In this document: positions 21,632-30,992 of the stretch, in pieces | How the letters are laid out: each line of letters begins with the position of its first letter | Numbering within the stretch: position 1 is the stretch's first letter | NCBI GenBank assembly: GCA_963565915.1 | Contig: OY751489.1 | Coordinates: 4,216,001 to 4,280,000, forward strand | DNA from: Entoloma clypeatum | Lineage: Eukaryota; Basidiomycota; Agaricomycetes; Agaricales; Entolomataceae | Length of the DNA stretch: 64,000 nucleotides | Reading direction: 5' to 3' | Position numbers and translations under genes: made by a program | Notes under the pieces: model-generated | The model's input: the letters and a program-made list of their open reading frames with translations, nothing else | The model's database searches: none | What the model was told of the DNA's origin: nothing

Positions 21632-23017
21632 GAACAGCCGCGTCGGTGACAATGACAGCGGATTTGCCAACATCTGCTCTAACAAATCCGCTGTCATTGT
21701 CACCGACGCGGCTGTTCCCTCCCTCGTGTCGGGCCATCAAGCTGTTGCAGCTTGGGAAACCTGGCACATGGGGTACTCCATCAACAAAGACTGGGCGGCT
21801 GGTGGCCTCGCAGTCTCTGACGACACTGAAACTCTAGCAATAGGACACGGGTTTTCCAACCTGGTCACTCTGCTAGGGGGACTCTCTCAACTGGAAGAAA
21901 TCCACATCTTCACCGACTCTGTTAACGCCATTCGGCGGGCCACAGACCCGGACCTCCACTCCTCGCAGGCAACTGCGCTTGCTATCATCAGTAACCTGGT
22001 TCCTTGGTTTGAGGAACCAGGCCTGAAATCCAAGGTCTTCTTCCACCATGTCCCTGATTGCTCGGACTATGGCTTCGAACCCCACCGTGCAGTGCACGAC
22101 TTTGCCTCCTCGATTCACATTGAGTGTGGTGAATCGGCCTCCAGATCCCTCGACTTCAACACGAAACAATTCACAGACGACATGCTAGGCGACTGGAACA
22201 ACCTGTACCAGTCCCCCAAGTATGTTGGCCGTCACTACCAATTCCGAGGTCGTGTGTTAGATGCCAAGACCACGCTCGGGCCAAAAGAATGAAACTGTCC
22301 CACCTCAAGGGCGGTACATGGCTTAAGGACGTGGGTCACTCCCAATCCCTCATGGCTCAAATGGTTCGCGGCCTCACCAGCCACGCCCCAATTGGCCACT
22401 ATAGACATAGGTTCAATATTGGCGACAAGACCAAACAATGCGACTGTGGAACAGGGTCCATCGAGGACTTCACCCATGTACTATACAAATGTCTGCACCA
22501 CCCCACTAGGCCCCCAGACATGCCTATCTTCTCGAGGAACACTCCCACCTGGGACAACTTTGGGAAATTCATCATGGATAACCCAGGGGCATTTGCCTTC
22601 AGGGATCGTCCAATGCCCAACACAACCATTGGCGGTAATCGCGTGGTAGCGCGCTGGGTTCAAAGGGGTGCAGCCCCCTCTGGCAAGCAAACACGATCGA
22701 AGGATAAGAACCGCACAGGCGCTTCTTTGGTGGGAAGGGCGCAGACACCCACCAGCGCCGCTAACGGCCAACCTCACAAGGTTGGAGTGCTCTTGTATCG
22801 CGCGGCCGAATATTCGGGTGCGCATACTAACATGTTTGTTTATAACAGACTCCCCCGTCCTGGCGCGAGGACTCATCAGCTCGACGGAGCTTTGCGCCGC
22901 TTGTTCTTCTTGCGTACGTAGGTCCTCGGACCGATGTAGTTTATTCTATGTCAAGCGGACTGTACCCCTAGTATACCGCTATACAAATTGTTGACCAAAA
23001 AAAAAAAAAAAAAAAAA
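21632..23017 (+). mobile_element. inserted 5'-truncated LINE with poly(A) and 5' fold-back
   Basis: 1386 bp between two copies of GCCCTCTTCCTCAAC, ending in 21 A residues (22997-23017). This is the signature of target-primed reverse transcription. It carries only the RNase H region and 3' tail. Its first 35 bases (21632-21666) are the exact reverse complement of 21683-21717, leaving a 16-base loop. Confidence 0.93.
21668..22921 (+). pseudogene. LINE ORF2 RNase H domain and C-terminal zinc motif
   Basis: The frame from about 21668 reads SNKSAVIVTDAAVP (first RNase H Asp), AAGGLAVSDDTETLAIGHGF, HIFTDSVNAIRRA (FTDS motif) and FHHVPDCSDYGFEPHRAVHD, then stops at 22290. The next frame continues GTWLKDVGHSQSLMAQMVRG and the knuckle CDCGTGSIEDFTHVLYKC, found at the C-terminus of many LINE RTs, to 22921. 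A one-base shift separates the two. RNase H-bearing ORF2 fits the Tad clade. Confidence 0.8.
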
Positions 23018-23686
23018 GCCCTCTTCCTCAACATCCAAGGGGCTTTCCCAAACACCATCAAGGACCAGCTCATCCACAACATGAAGGCCCATGGAGTACC
23101 AACCTGCTATACCAACCTCACCAATCGGATGCTAACTGGCAGGAAAGCACACCTTAAATTCGATGACTACACCTCTGCCCCCATCGACATCATCAACAGT
23201 ACCACCCAAGGCTGCCCCCTCTCCATGCTATTCTATGCCTTCTATAATGCCCCGCTAATACAGGTTGCCCTCCACAAACATGAATCCTCTCTAGGCTTTG
23301 TGGACGACTCCATGCTCTTGGCAATTCCTGACACACTTGAAGATGCACACACCATGATTAAGCACATGATGGAATGGCTGCAGGGCAGCTTCGCCTGGTC
23401 GACCTCACACAATTCTCCATTCAAACTCTCCAAACTCGCCCTTATGAACTTTCCCTGCACTTATCGTAATGTAACACCCGCTGACTTAGTCCTTTCTAGG
23501 CCCAACTCAGACAGCTCAAACATGACCGAGACCATCAAGACTGTTCACACCTACAAGTATCTCGGTGTCATCTTTGACTCGAAGCTCCACTGGAATGCCC
23601 ACCACCACAAAGTGTCTGCCAATGCAATATGGTGGTCAAACCAAGTCTCCCAGCTCTCCAAAGTCACTGGAGGCATGCCCGCTCAC
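23018..23686 (+). pseudogene. LINE ORF2 reverse transcriptase, C-terminal part
   Basis: Continues from 21631: IQGAFPNTIKDQLIHNMKAH, STTQGCPLSMLFYAFYNAPL (motif B) and GFVDDSMLLA (active site F-V-D-D), then the thumb with YKYLGVIFDSKLHW. Cut off at 23686 by the hAT-like repeat. Confidence 0.8.
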
Positions 23687-23748
23687 TAGTGATTGAAAGT
23701 TCGGTTCGGTCTTGTTTTTGACCCCCAAAAAGGAAGAACCAAGGACCG

Positions 23749-24150
23749 TGTTGAACATTCAAGTATGGATGTATCGACAGTCAATCACATGACTATGATC
23801 ATGTGTTTTACCATGTGGCCTGACCACATGAAGTGTTCTAAACATAGAACAATCTAGACTTGTTCTAGATCTCTGAGTCATCTCTGTGACTCAGAATGCT
23901 GCGCACCACAGCCTTGATGCTGTGTACCAAGATGTTCCATCATGTTCTAGCCAATAGCGTTACTAGCTCGTAGTTGGTCTGTGCGCATTCCCATACCTAT
24001 AAGTACTGCATGTAAGTAGTGTAGTACAACAGACTTCTAACGAAGACTTCTATCATCACCCTCTCTTCAAACATCTCAACCCCCTTCGCTTCAATGTGAG
24101 TATCATTAACCAGGCTTCCTCTCTGCATCTGCAAGGCGTGCTGTTCAATA
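23749..24150 (+). repeat. solo LTR inside the hAT-like repeat
   Basis: Starts TGTTGAACATTCAAG and ends GCTGTTCAATA. GGACCG before it and GACCAC after it reconstitute the GGACCGGACCAG of copy W, so GACCG/GACCA is a probable 5-bp duplication with one transition. A CTATAAGTA box lies near 23998. The terminal A of CA appears mutated to TA. Confidence 0.55.
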
Positions 24151-24281
24151 GACCACACCGGTCTCAATTTTACATCATCACCTTGGAAAACTGGACCAGA
24201 CTGGTGAGAGACTGGTCTAACCAGTCCATTTATTCAGGTCTGATGAGACTGGACCGGTTTAAACCGGTCCAGGCTTGTAAT

Positions 24282-24584
24282 TAGTGTTTAAAAGTTCGGT
24301 CCAGTTCTTGGTTTTTTGCGGTTTATCCTTTTTAAAAAATGGCTTCAGAAATCCAGATAAAATCACTAACATTACCGAAATATTTGGGCAGATGGAGGAC
24401 ATAGAAAACCAGGGGTCTTCCCTTGGATGAAAAAGTTCTGCCCAGCCATTGTTGAGATATTTCAACATGTCATAAAAGCAAATGGCAGCTAAAATAAATG
24501 GGGGTCATCTCTTGGATGATGAAATTCCATCCAGTAGTTGTTGAGATATTCACAAAAACAAAAAAACCAGACCTCTAAACACTA
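24282..24584 (+). mobile_element. hAT-like MITE-4 with 8-bp TSD
   Basis: 303 bp, TAGTGTTTAAAAG...CCTCTAAACACTA, flanked by CTTGTAAT at 24274-24281 and 24585-24592. Copy W has the uninterrupted CTTGTAGT at this position. Confidence 0.9.
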
Positions 24585-24659
24585 CTTGTAATATGTACTG
24601 TACTAGGCTACGAGTGTGTGCTACTGGACGGCACATGCATGTATCGTCTGAGTCTCGCC

Positions 24660-24845
24660 ATCTGATGCTGTTGGGCGTGAGTGGGCATTGTTGGACGTGA
24701 GTGGGCGCCGTTGGGCGCGAGTGAGATGAGTGGGGGGCTGTTGGGCTCGAAGGCAGGGCATTAGGCATGAGTCGAGGCCGTTGGGCACAAGAGGGAGCCA
24801 TTGGGCATGAGTGGTGGCCGTTGGGCGGAGGTGGTGGCCAGATGG
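24660..24845 (+). repeat. G-rich minisatellite
   Basis: Same TTGGGCATGAGTGG units as 9515-9860, followed by the shared GGTGGTGGCCAGATGGAGTGG. Confidence 0.8.
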
Positions 24846-24941
24846 AGTGGACATGGGGGAAAAGTGTTGGGTATCATGGCTCAATGGACAGAGATGGATA
24901 CTAGCATTCATACCCACGCCCTGAGTTTCATGACATTTCAC

Positions 24942-25185
24942 AGTACTTTACACTCCCCCACATGGCCTAGAGGAATCCGAGCAGATTCTGCTCGGACTAG
25001 AGGATTCTGCCTGGATTCTGCCCAGAATCCGATAGGAATACCATAGGAATACAATCTGTCAAAAACATACTAAAATTCCTATCAGAATTCAATATTCTGA
25101 CAGGAATCAGAGGAATCCTATCAAAATTTATTCAAGTCCAAATTCTGATAGGATTCCTATCAGAATTTCAATCACTTTTTACTTT
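24942..25185 (+). repeat. KDZ left terminus and subterminal repeats
   Basis: TIR core then many copies of ATTCTGATAGGAATC in both orientations, likely transposase-binding sites. Confidence 0.7.
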
Positions 25186-25252
25186 CAAAACTGAATTTCA
25201 AACAACATAATATATGTCTTGATAAATACTATATATTGGCAATGCATTTACA

Positions 25253-27571
25253 TTACTCTTTTTTTTTTAAGAACTTGTTGTGTGTGGTAAAAGAGCATGA
25301 CATGTATAAACCAATCAAAATTCTCTGGAGTCATTCTCTTCATAATTGACTCAAAGCCACCCAACCAGGCATTGAGTTGTTCACAAGCCTAGAAAACATT
25401 AAGTCAGTCAAAATAAATAGTACAAATGCATTAATAACATACCTGTGTGTTAAATGCATGTTTGTAATATGGATTTTCTTGATTATCATGAGCTACTATG
25501 ACTAAATTTGGTGCAGAACCATTTAAGGGAGCTGGATTGCACCACTTGTGACATAGATAATCTGATGTGCGATAATTTTTATAATGATAAACATCCACAA
25601 TAAGCCTTGTAGTATCCAACCAGTCATTGTAGATGGGATTGGCAATCAGAGTGCGCAAGACCAGACAGGCTTTGTCAATGCATACATAAGATGGTTGTGA
25701 TTCTTTGTCTGGATATATTTTGTTCAAGAAGTTGAGAATATTAGTTGGTGATTCTGAACGGGAAAACTTTGTCCAAGCAACAACAACTCCACATGGTTTG
25801 CATATAGTTTCAACACAATAAAATTGAGATGCAGTGAAGTAGTTAGATTGGATCTGACCTTCATCATTGGCATCCTCATCGTGTGGCTGTGTTTTTGATG
25901 TTCTTTGTGGCTGCCAAGAATTATTTTCACTTTGTCTTTGCAACATTCTGCGAGCACCAGAAAAATTCTCTCTAGATTGTTTCTGAACATACTGTTGCCA
26001 GTCTGGTTGATGTTGAGCACATGCTTGAGTATTATCCACTCTATTGGCCTCACAGCCTTTTACATGACACTTATTACCATATGAAATTTCATGCTCCTCA
26101 CAAAAAACACATCCTCGTGTATTCTGTAGTGATGCTGAGCACTTTTCAAAAGAACAATGCTGGACTCCCATCACAATGCCATCAATTACAATCATATTAC
26201 AAGTGCCTGTATTTTCTTCAGAAGCTGATGTATCATTAGCTTGTCTTTTGTTCCATGCCAAAGCATTTTGTTGAGCCTTCTGATGATCAATATAGGCTTG
26301 AAAGGCATCAGCTCCAGTTAAAACTGGAACTGATCTATGCTCATCAACATCAACTATGGCAGCTGGATCATCTCCAGTTAAAAAGTCTGCCTGTTGCTTA
26401 TATGGCTGAGTGCATTCATCACATTCATGATTAGTGGCAAGTGCAATTTTTCCATCTTGGCACAATTCCTGATAAGCTCTTTGTGTGACTTGTTCAACAG
26501 AAATATTATCATCTAGAACCAATTCTTCTTGAGATTCAGTTGCAATGATATGGATGAATTCTTCTATAAAAGTCTTCCAGACTTGCCGACGGCTAAGTTC
26601 TACATCAGTGTCTGATTTGGTAAAGGTATTATTCCAAAATTCAGTATAGGCTGCAGCTGAACCATGAAAGCTATACATAGCATTCAAAATTGCTTTTGAG
26701 AAAACATGATCAACCCAAAGATTCTGACCAGCTTTTAAATACTTGGCTGAATTCAGATATAGCCGTTTGTTGGTGGTCTTATGATCTCCAACTGAGCATT
26801 CATGATCTGCATGATAGATAGTATTGCATTTATGACACTTTCCAGCAACTACATATGCTTTGTTATAAGGTGTTGTCCCTTTAATCAATGTCACCTGTGC
26901 AACATCCCGATCTTGAGTTTCACGTTTGATTGTATGAAAATCACATGATTCTGTCAAACAAACTGGTGTATTGGGTGCTAGGATAAGAATTGGCTCAATA
27001 GCTATATGAGAAGTAGCTTTGAGTTTGCCTTTGAACTGGCCAGTCTTATTCACTGAGTATAATTTCAACAGCTTGGCAAATTGCCCCAGCTTTTTGCTTA
27101 ATGCATTGATTTTTTCTTGATGGTTCATACTATCAAAATATTCTTTTGTGGAAAAAAAATTTGATACACCTTCATCTAGTCTATCAAAAAAAGCAGAGGC
27201 AAGACAATTCATCCAACCAGAGCCAAATAAGCCTTGACCAGTTGTTTGATCCTTTGCATGCAAGCTAAGCAACTCTGGATTATTTGTTATTGTAAACAAT
27301 GTCATAAGCACAGTAGAAAGAGAAACTTTTGAGCTAAAGTTGTGCAAAATAAATTCACTGAAGTCTTGAAAGGAAATTTCTGGAAAGCTTTGCTCTGGAT
27401 TAAGTGCAGCAACATTTGGCAAGCATACAACTGCCAGAATAATCCAAAGCAGACAAAACCTGAATTTGGTTAAAACCAGTGTGCAAATGCAAATTAACTT
27501 CCAAAAAATGCTCCAAGCATTCCAGATAAATGACCAAGTCCAAAAAGCAAGTATGGTTGAACATATACTAA
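25253..27571 (-). CDS. KDZ transposase with CxC cysteine clusters
   Basis: The main exon is open from about 27571 to 25443 (the first 50 codons have no ATG, so the true start or an upstream exon is unresolved). Counting from CLPNVAAL at 27422: CxC5-like cluster at residues 154-204 (PVCLTESCDF, GKCHKCNTIYH), CDEC near 334, CxC6-like cluster at 422-471 (HCSFEKC, GCVFCEEH, CHVKGC), then the RNase H-fold catalytic part: VCIDKACLVLRT (Asp 583), RLIVDVYHY (Asp 610), KWCNPAPLNGSAPN. A 54-nt intron (25442-25389, GTATGT donor) leads to the last exon, ACEQLNAWLGGFES, carrying the probable catalytic Glu, stop at 25255-25253. No internal stop is seen, so this enzyme may be intact. Confidence 0.8.
25389..25442 (-). 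other. KDZ transposase intron
   Basis: 54 nt, GTATGT...CTTAAT...TTTTCTAG, between NTQ and ACEQLN codons. Splicing is needed to reach the catalytic Glu. Confidence 0.8.
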
Positions 27572-29127
27572 ATCCAGATCAAATTGAGTCAAATGGTATG
27601 ATTTCTCTATCAACTTACTACTTTTGCTTCTTCTGATTTTTCACCTTATTCTTCTTCTCCTTGACCTCCTTGCTCTTCTGGCCAGAACTTCCATCCATCT
27701 TTGTTTTGCCTTTACCTTTATCCTTCCTTTTCTTTGACACATTCTCCAACACCTTTTTTTCCTTTTCCTTTGACTTTCCTTTGTTACTCCCTGCAACATC
27801 TTCACCATGTGCAATCAAAAACTTTCTCAAGGATCCAAAGTCATATAGTGGATCCTCGAAACCCCAGATATCTTTATCCTCTGCATGATTCTCTGCATCC
27901 TCCAACCATTCAATCAGATCTGGATACTTGGGGGCAAGTTTGAATAACTCATAGTGCGAGTAAAAGTAGGATGAAGAGGCAAAAATTCCTCTCAAAGCAA
28001 CAACTGTTCCACCACCAAACCAAGTGTTGCCAATTTTTCTGTCAGTCCAAATCTGTTCAGCATGGAGAAACTCCTTGTATTTGGAGTATGCATAGTGAAG
28101 AGCATGGTTTGACCAATTCAAGAAGATGTCTTCTATATTCAACTCTTTGATGAAGTTCAGTTGAACTGCAGTAAACTGATAAGTGCTAGTGCCAGGCTTG
28201 GATTCAGCTACTTCAGATGATCCAGATGGTTCAGATGGTTTAACCATGCAAAATGTGGAAGGAACAGTGGTTTCAGCCTGTAGAATAAATATAAATTAGA
28301 TTTGTTATTCATGAAATAAACTTATAAATGACTTACAAAAAGATGTAAAACACACTTGTTGTTTTGAAATAACCAATCAGGTGAGTCATTTTCTGCAATT
28401 GCATTGGTATAGCATCCTTTGATGTCCCAATTGCCATCCTCAGTATAGGTGTAGATGTGCTGGTCCTCTTTTTGAACTGGCGAATAGGCACCACCCACCT
28501 TTCAAAGCACGGGACCAAGATCATTATTGACAGGAACATGTGTGGACATTTCAGGCTTCATGATCTCCAGGTTTCCCCGGACAGATGTTGTAGACAGATA
28601 GACATAAACCATATCCTTTGTGTTTGGCCTCACATCAGGTTGGTTGAATGACTCGAAGTCAGCATGGTTTGGTGTATTTCCCATTGCTTGACCTCGAACC
28701 ACACCACCAGTGATACAAGATGCACCCTGCAAAGACATTCGAGGCAAATGATGTGGAGGACTTGACATCAGAACATCAGAGGACGTAGCACCAGGGGTCT
28801 TCATTTCAATGTCAATGCTATGATGTGGAGGAGTACAGACAGGATCTACACTAGCAGGTGGGGCAATGGCCTCTCCACAGACAGAAGATAGAGCTAACAC
28901 ATCCTTAATAACAGACAATGGGGGTAGAGCCTCCCCGAGAACAGATGAGGGTAAAGCCTCCCTGACAACAGACAATGGGGGTAAAGCCTCCCCAGATACA
29001 CTAGATGCAGGGGGTGTCTGGGCACCTCCGTCATTGGCGTTGTTGTGGTTTCCATCAGCATCGTTGTCGTTCTTGTGTTTCCCATCACCATTGTTGGTGT
29101 TGTGGTTCCTGTCACCGTCGTTGCCAT

Positions 29128-29162
<35 letters not shown>

Positions 29163-29400
29163 GCCCTCGCTCTCGCCCTCGCCGTCATTGTCATTGTCAT
29201 TGTCAGCATCATTGTTGTTGTTGTTGTTGTTGTTGTCACTGTTGTTGTTGTTGTTGTCACTGTTGTTGTTGTTGTTGTTGTCACTGTCATTGTCGTCGTC
29301 GTCTCCGTCTTCTTTGTTGTTGTTGTTGTCATCTTTGTCATCATCTTTGTCATCTTCGGTGTTGGCATCTTCCTCATTGTCGCCGCCTTTGTTGCTGCTG
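29128..29400 (-). repeat. trinucleotide-rich tract in the KDZ second gene
   Basis: Long runs of AAC and GAC/GAT on the minus strand encode poly-Asn/Asp. Frames on the plus strand (poly-Val, poly-Leu, poly-Cys) are shadows of this tract. Confidence 0.8.
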
Positions 29401-29726
29401 CTATCGTCTCCGTTGGCACTATCCCCGTCGTCCTGGCTGGCATCCTCCCAGTCGGAGCCATCGCTTTCAGCCTCAGGGAGGTTGGCGAGGCGGCAGCGTG
29501 CTTGCTCATTCTTCTTGGGGCCCTGTGGCTGGAGGGTGCTGGTTTGGGGGCGCAATGGGGATCCCGCGGGCCTCGAGCTCGCGCTCAGTCCTGCAGCATT
29601 CGTGTATAATGAATACGAGAGAGTAAAAATAAAATAAAAATGCCTGACCTGGTGAGCTGGGGCTCATTGGGGCCAGGGGCGGTGTTTTTCCCAATTTTCG
29701 GGTTCCTGGCAGCCTTTTTCTTCGTG

Positions 29727-30062
29727 CTGGGGAGGGGGTGAGGGGTCGTTAGTACACATCCGGGGAAGGGCAAGGCAGCTGGCTACGCACCTCGCTTCTT
29801 TTGTTACTGTCCTGGCACGGGTTGCGCCCGTGCTGGGAGGGGTGGGGTCGTTAGTACACATCTAGGGAAGGGCGAGGTGGCTACGTACCTCGCTGCTGTC
29901 TTGGCGCGGGTTGTGCTGGGAGGGGTGGGGTCATTAGTACACATCCACGGAAGGGCAAGGCAACTATGCACCTCGCTTCTTTCGCTGCTGTCTTGACGCG
30001 GGTTGTGCTGGGAGGGGGTGGGGTTGTTAGCACACAGTCATAGAGGCAAGGCGGCGACGGAC
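29727..30062 (-). repeat. tandem exon-intron cassette array (four introns)
   Basis: Introns on the minus strand: 30062-30008 (55 nt), 29971-29916 (56), 29888-29833 (56), 29790-29727 (64). Each starts GT(CC/GC/AC/GC), carries GTGTACTAAC or a one-base variant about 20 bases before the end, and ends CCTCCC(C)AG. The exons between are 36, 27 and 42 nt, all multiples of three, each beginning CAC and ending GCGAG. Confidence 0.75.
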
Positions 30063-30440
30063 CTCGCTCCTTTCGCTCCTCCCTTGGTGTGTCCAGGGGT
30101 CACACCAGACATGTCTGCCTTGCAACGCTTGCAGCCCACATTGTCATCTTCGGCTGTGGATGTGGCACGCTTGCAGCCTGATGTCTTGGAAGGGGGGGTC
30201 CCATTGAGGTGGGGGCACGAATGTGGCCGCTGCGGGTCGTCTTCACCTCTGAATCATTGACGGTGTTGGCGGCGTTGGAGCGGGTCGAACGGGGGGGGGC
30301 ATTGTTGGGTGCTGGTTGTTTGGAAGTGGTGGTTGAAGGTTGAGGGTTGAGGGTTGCTGGCAATCAATCATTGATGATCAACTTCCGAGACCTGATCTGA
30401 AGTAGGGGGGTCTTGGTCGCTTTGTGAGGTGTATTGAGAA

Positions 30441-30531
30441 AGCCGCCGTGGTTGAGTGGTATGGAACATATTTGTAATGTCGTGAAATGATAGTAGGCGC
30501 CGGGTTCGACTCTCGCCCGTGTGTCATTTTT
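30441..30531 (+). other. tRNA-like A/B boxes with T-run terminator
   Basis: TGGTTGAGTGG at 30449, GGGTTCGACTCT at 30502, TTTTT at 30527. The T arm pairs partly; the acceptor stem does not. It lies inside the KDZ element upstream of its second gene. Confidence 0.4.
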
Positions 30532-30724
30532 ATCGTAACAACAGTTGCAAATTCCATTTGATGGCCGAAAGGAGTCTGCTCAGAATCCTGTCCAGAATTT
30601 GATCATTCCTGAACTGCCGTTCCGATCAGATTCTGATCAGAATAATTTGGCAATTGTAAGGCTGTTTTCAGCCAAAAAGATGGTTCAAATTCCTCTGGAG
30701 GACGTGGGGGAGTGTAAAGACCTC

Positions 30725-30829
30725 ACATTTCACCTTGGTGGCACGAAGTTTTGCACCACGATCTTTTGTTACCTATTTCATATTTTACCTAACTATGAGT
30801 CCCCTACTTATATGTTGTCTATACAAGAC
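30725..30829. other. KDZ right flank, nothing recognised
   Basis: Short A/T-rich stretch between the KDZ element and the Copia-D LTR. Confidence 0.4.
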
Positions 30830-30979
30830 TGTTGCCTCAGTTGATTCACCCTATGTGTCAACTGAGGTATGTCGGATAACTCTATTTATTCAAACGATGT
30901 TTACTTACATACCTATTACAGATCGCAACAGGTATACAATATAGTTGATTCACCCTACATGTCAACTGAGATCGCAACA
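30830..30979 (+). repeat. Copia-D 5' LTR, probably truncated
   Basis: TGTTGCCTCAG...GATCGCAACA, 150 bp. Contains two copies of GTTGATTCACCCTAYRTGTC and a CTCAGTTGA/TCAACTGAG palindrome. Ends exactly where the primer site starts. The left border is inferred from the TGTTGC/GCAACA symmetry only. Confidence 0.55.
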
Positions 30980-30992
30980 GGTTATGGGCCCC
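30980..30992 (+). other. Copia-D primer-binding site (half tRNA-iMet type)
   Basis: GGTTATGGGCCCC, identical to that of Copia-1. Confidence 0.65.

Larger units (their letters stand above)
19443..23686 (+). mobile_element. Tad-type LINE (outer copy), internally deleted and interrupted
   Basis: ORF1 with gag-like zinc knuckles, then a short ORF2 remnant. The endonuclease region is missing between about 21100 and 21300, and the RT is split by a second LINE at 21632-23017. The two RT halves rejoin in frame at LFLN|IQGAFPNT when the insert and one 15-bp duplication are removed. The 3' end is lost at 23687 where a hAT-like repeat begins. Confidence 0.8.
23687..24865 (+). mobile_element. large hAT-like non-autonomous repeat, copy V (3'-truncated)
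   Basis: Left end TAGTGATTGAAAGTTCGG, then the same left module as copy W (TTTTTGACCCCCAAAAAGG, TTTATTCAGGTCTGATGAGA) and the minisatellite. It is interrupted by a solo LTR (23749-24150) and by MITE-4. The right end is missing. Confidence 0.6.
27618..30371 (-). pseudogene. KDZ second gene, multi-exon, function unknown
   Basis: Start ATG at 30371. Exon 1 (to 30063) ends in a Cys/Lys-rich stretch (GCKRCKADMSGVTPGHTKGG); a shift in the C run near 30192 precedes it. Exons 2-5 are 30007-29972, 29915-29889, 29832-29791 and 29726-29649, separated by near-identical introns. Intron 29648-29591 leads to an acidic exon (SDGSDWEDAS, then Asp/Asn runs), a frame slip in the AAC tract near 29130, a Pro/Ser region, and a TGA at 28504-28502 (CGA expected). 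The same frame goes on to 28337. Intron 28336-28278 joins in phase to a conserved C-terminal block (NIEDIFLNWSNHALHYAYSK) and a Lys-rich tail ending at 27618. Probably a DNA- or transposase-binding partner; not recognised. Confidence 0.55.
24942..30724 (-). mobile_element. KDZ (Kyakuja-Dileera-Zisupton) DNA transposon
   Basis: Core inverted repeats TTTACACTCCCCCAC at 24947 and its complement ending at 30718. ACATTTCAC occurs at 24933-24941 and 30725-30733, a candidate 8-9 bp target-site duplication. Subterminal zones (24965-25185 and 30565-30655) are packed with GATTCTG/CAGAATC and GGAATCC motifs. Two minus-strand gene regions lie inside: the transposase (25253-27571) and a second gene (27618-30371). 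The transposase family is known mainly from basidiomycetes. Confidence 0.8.

Noticed and set aside
27437..27571. Hydrophobic stretch FRFCLLWIILAVVCL upstream of the KDZ transposase as a signal peptide
   Set aside because: It has no ATG ahead of it in frame and a transposase should be nuclear; more likely translated intron or leader sequence.
28866..29637. Plus-strand ORFs of poly-Val, poly-Leu and poly-Cys up to 247 codons
   Set aside because: Shadows of the AAC/GAC trinucleotide tract of the minus-strand KDZ gene.
30830..30979. Two GATCGCAACA motifs read as two separate LTR ends
   Set aside because: Only the second is followed by the primer site; the first lies inside an internal direct repeat of the same LTR.
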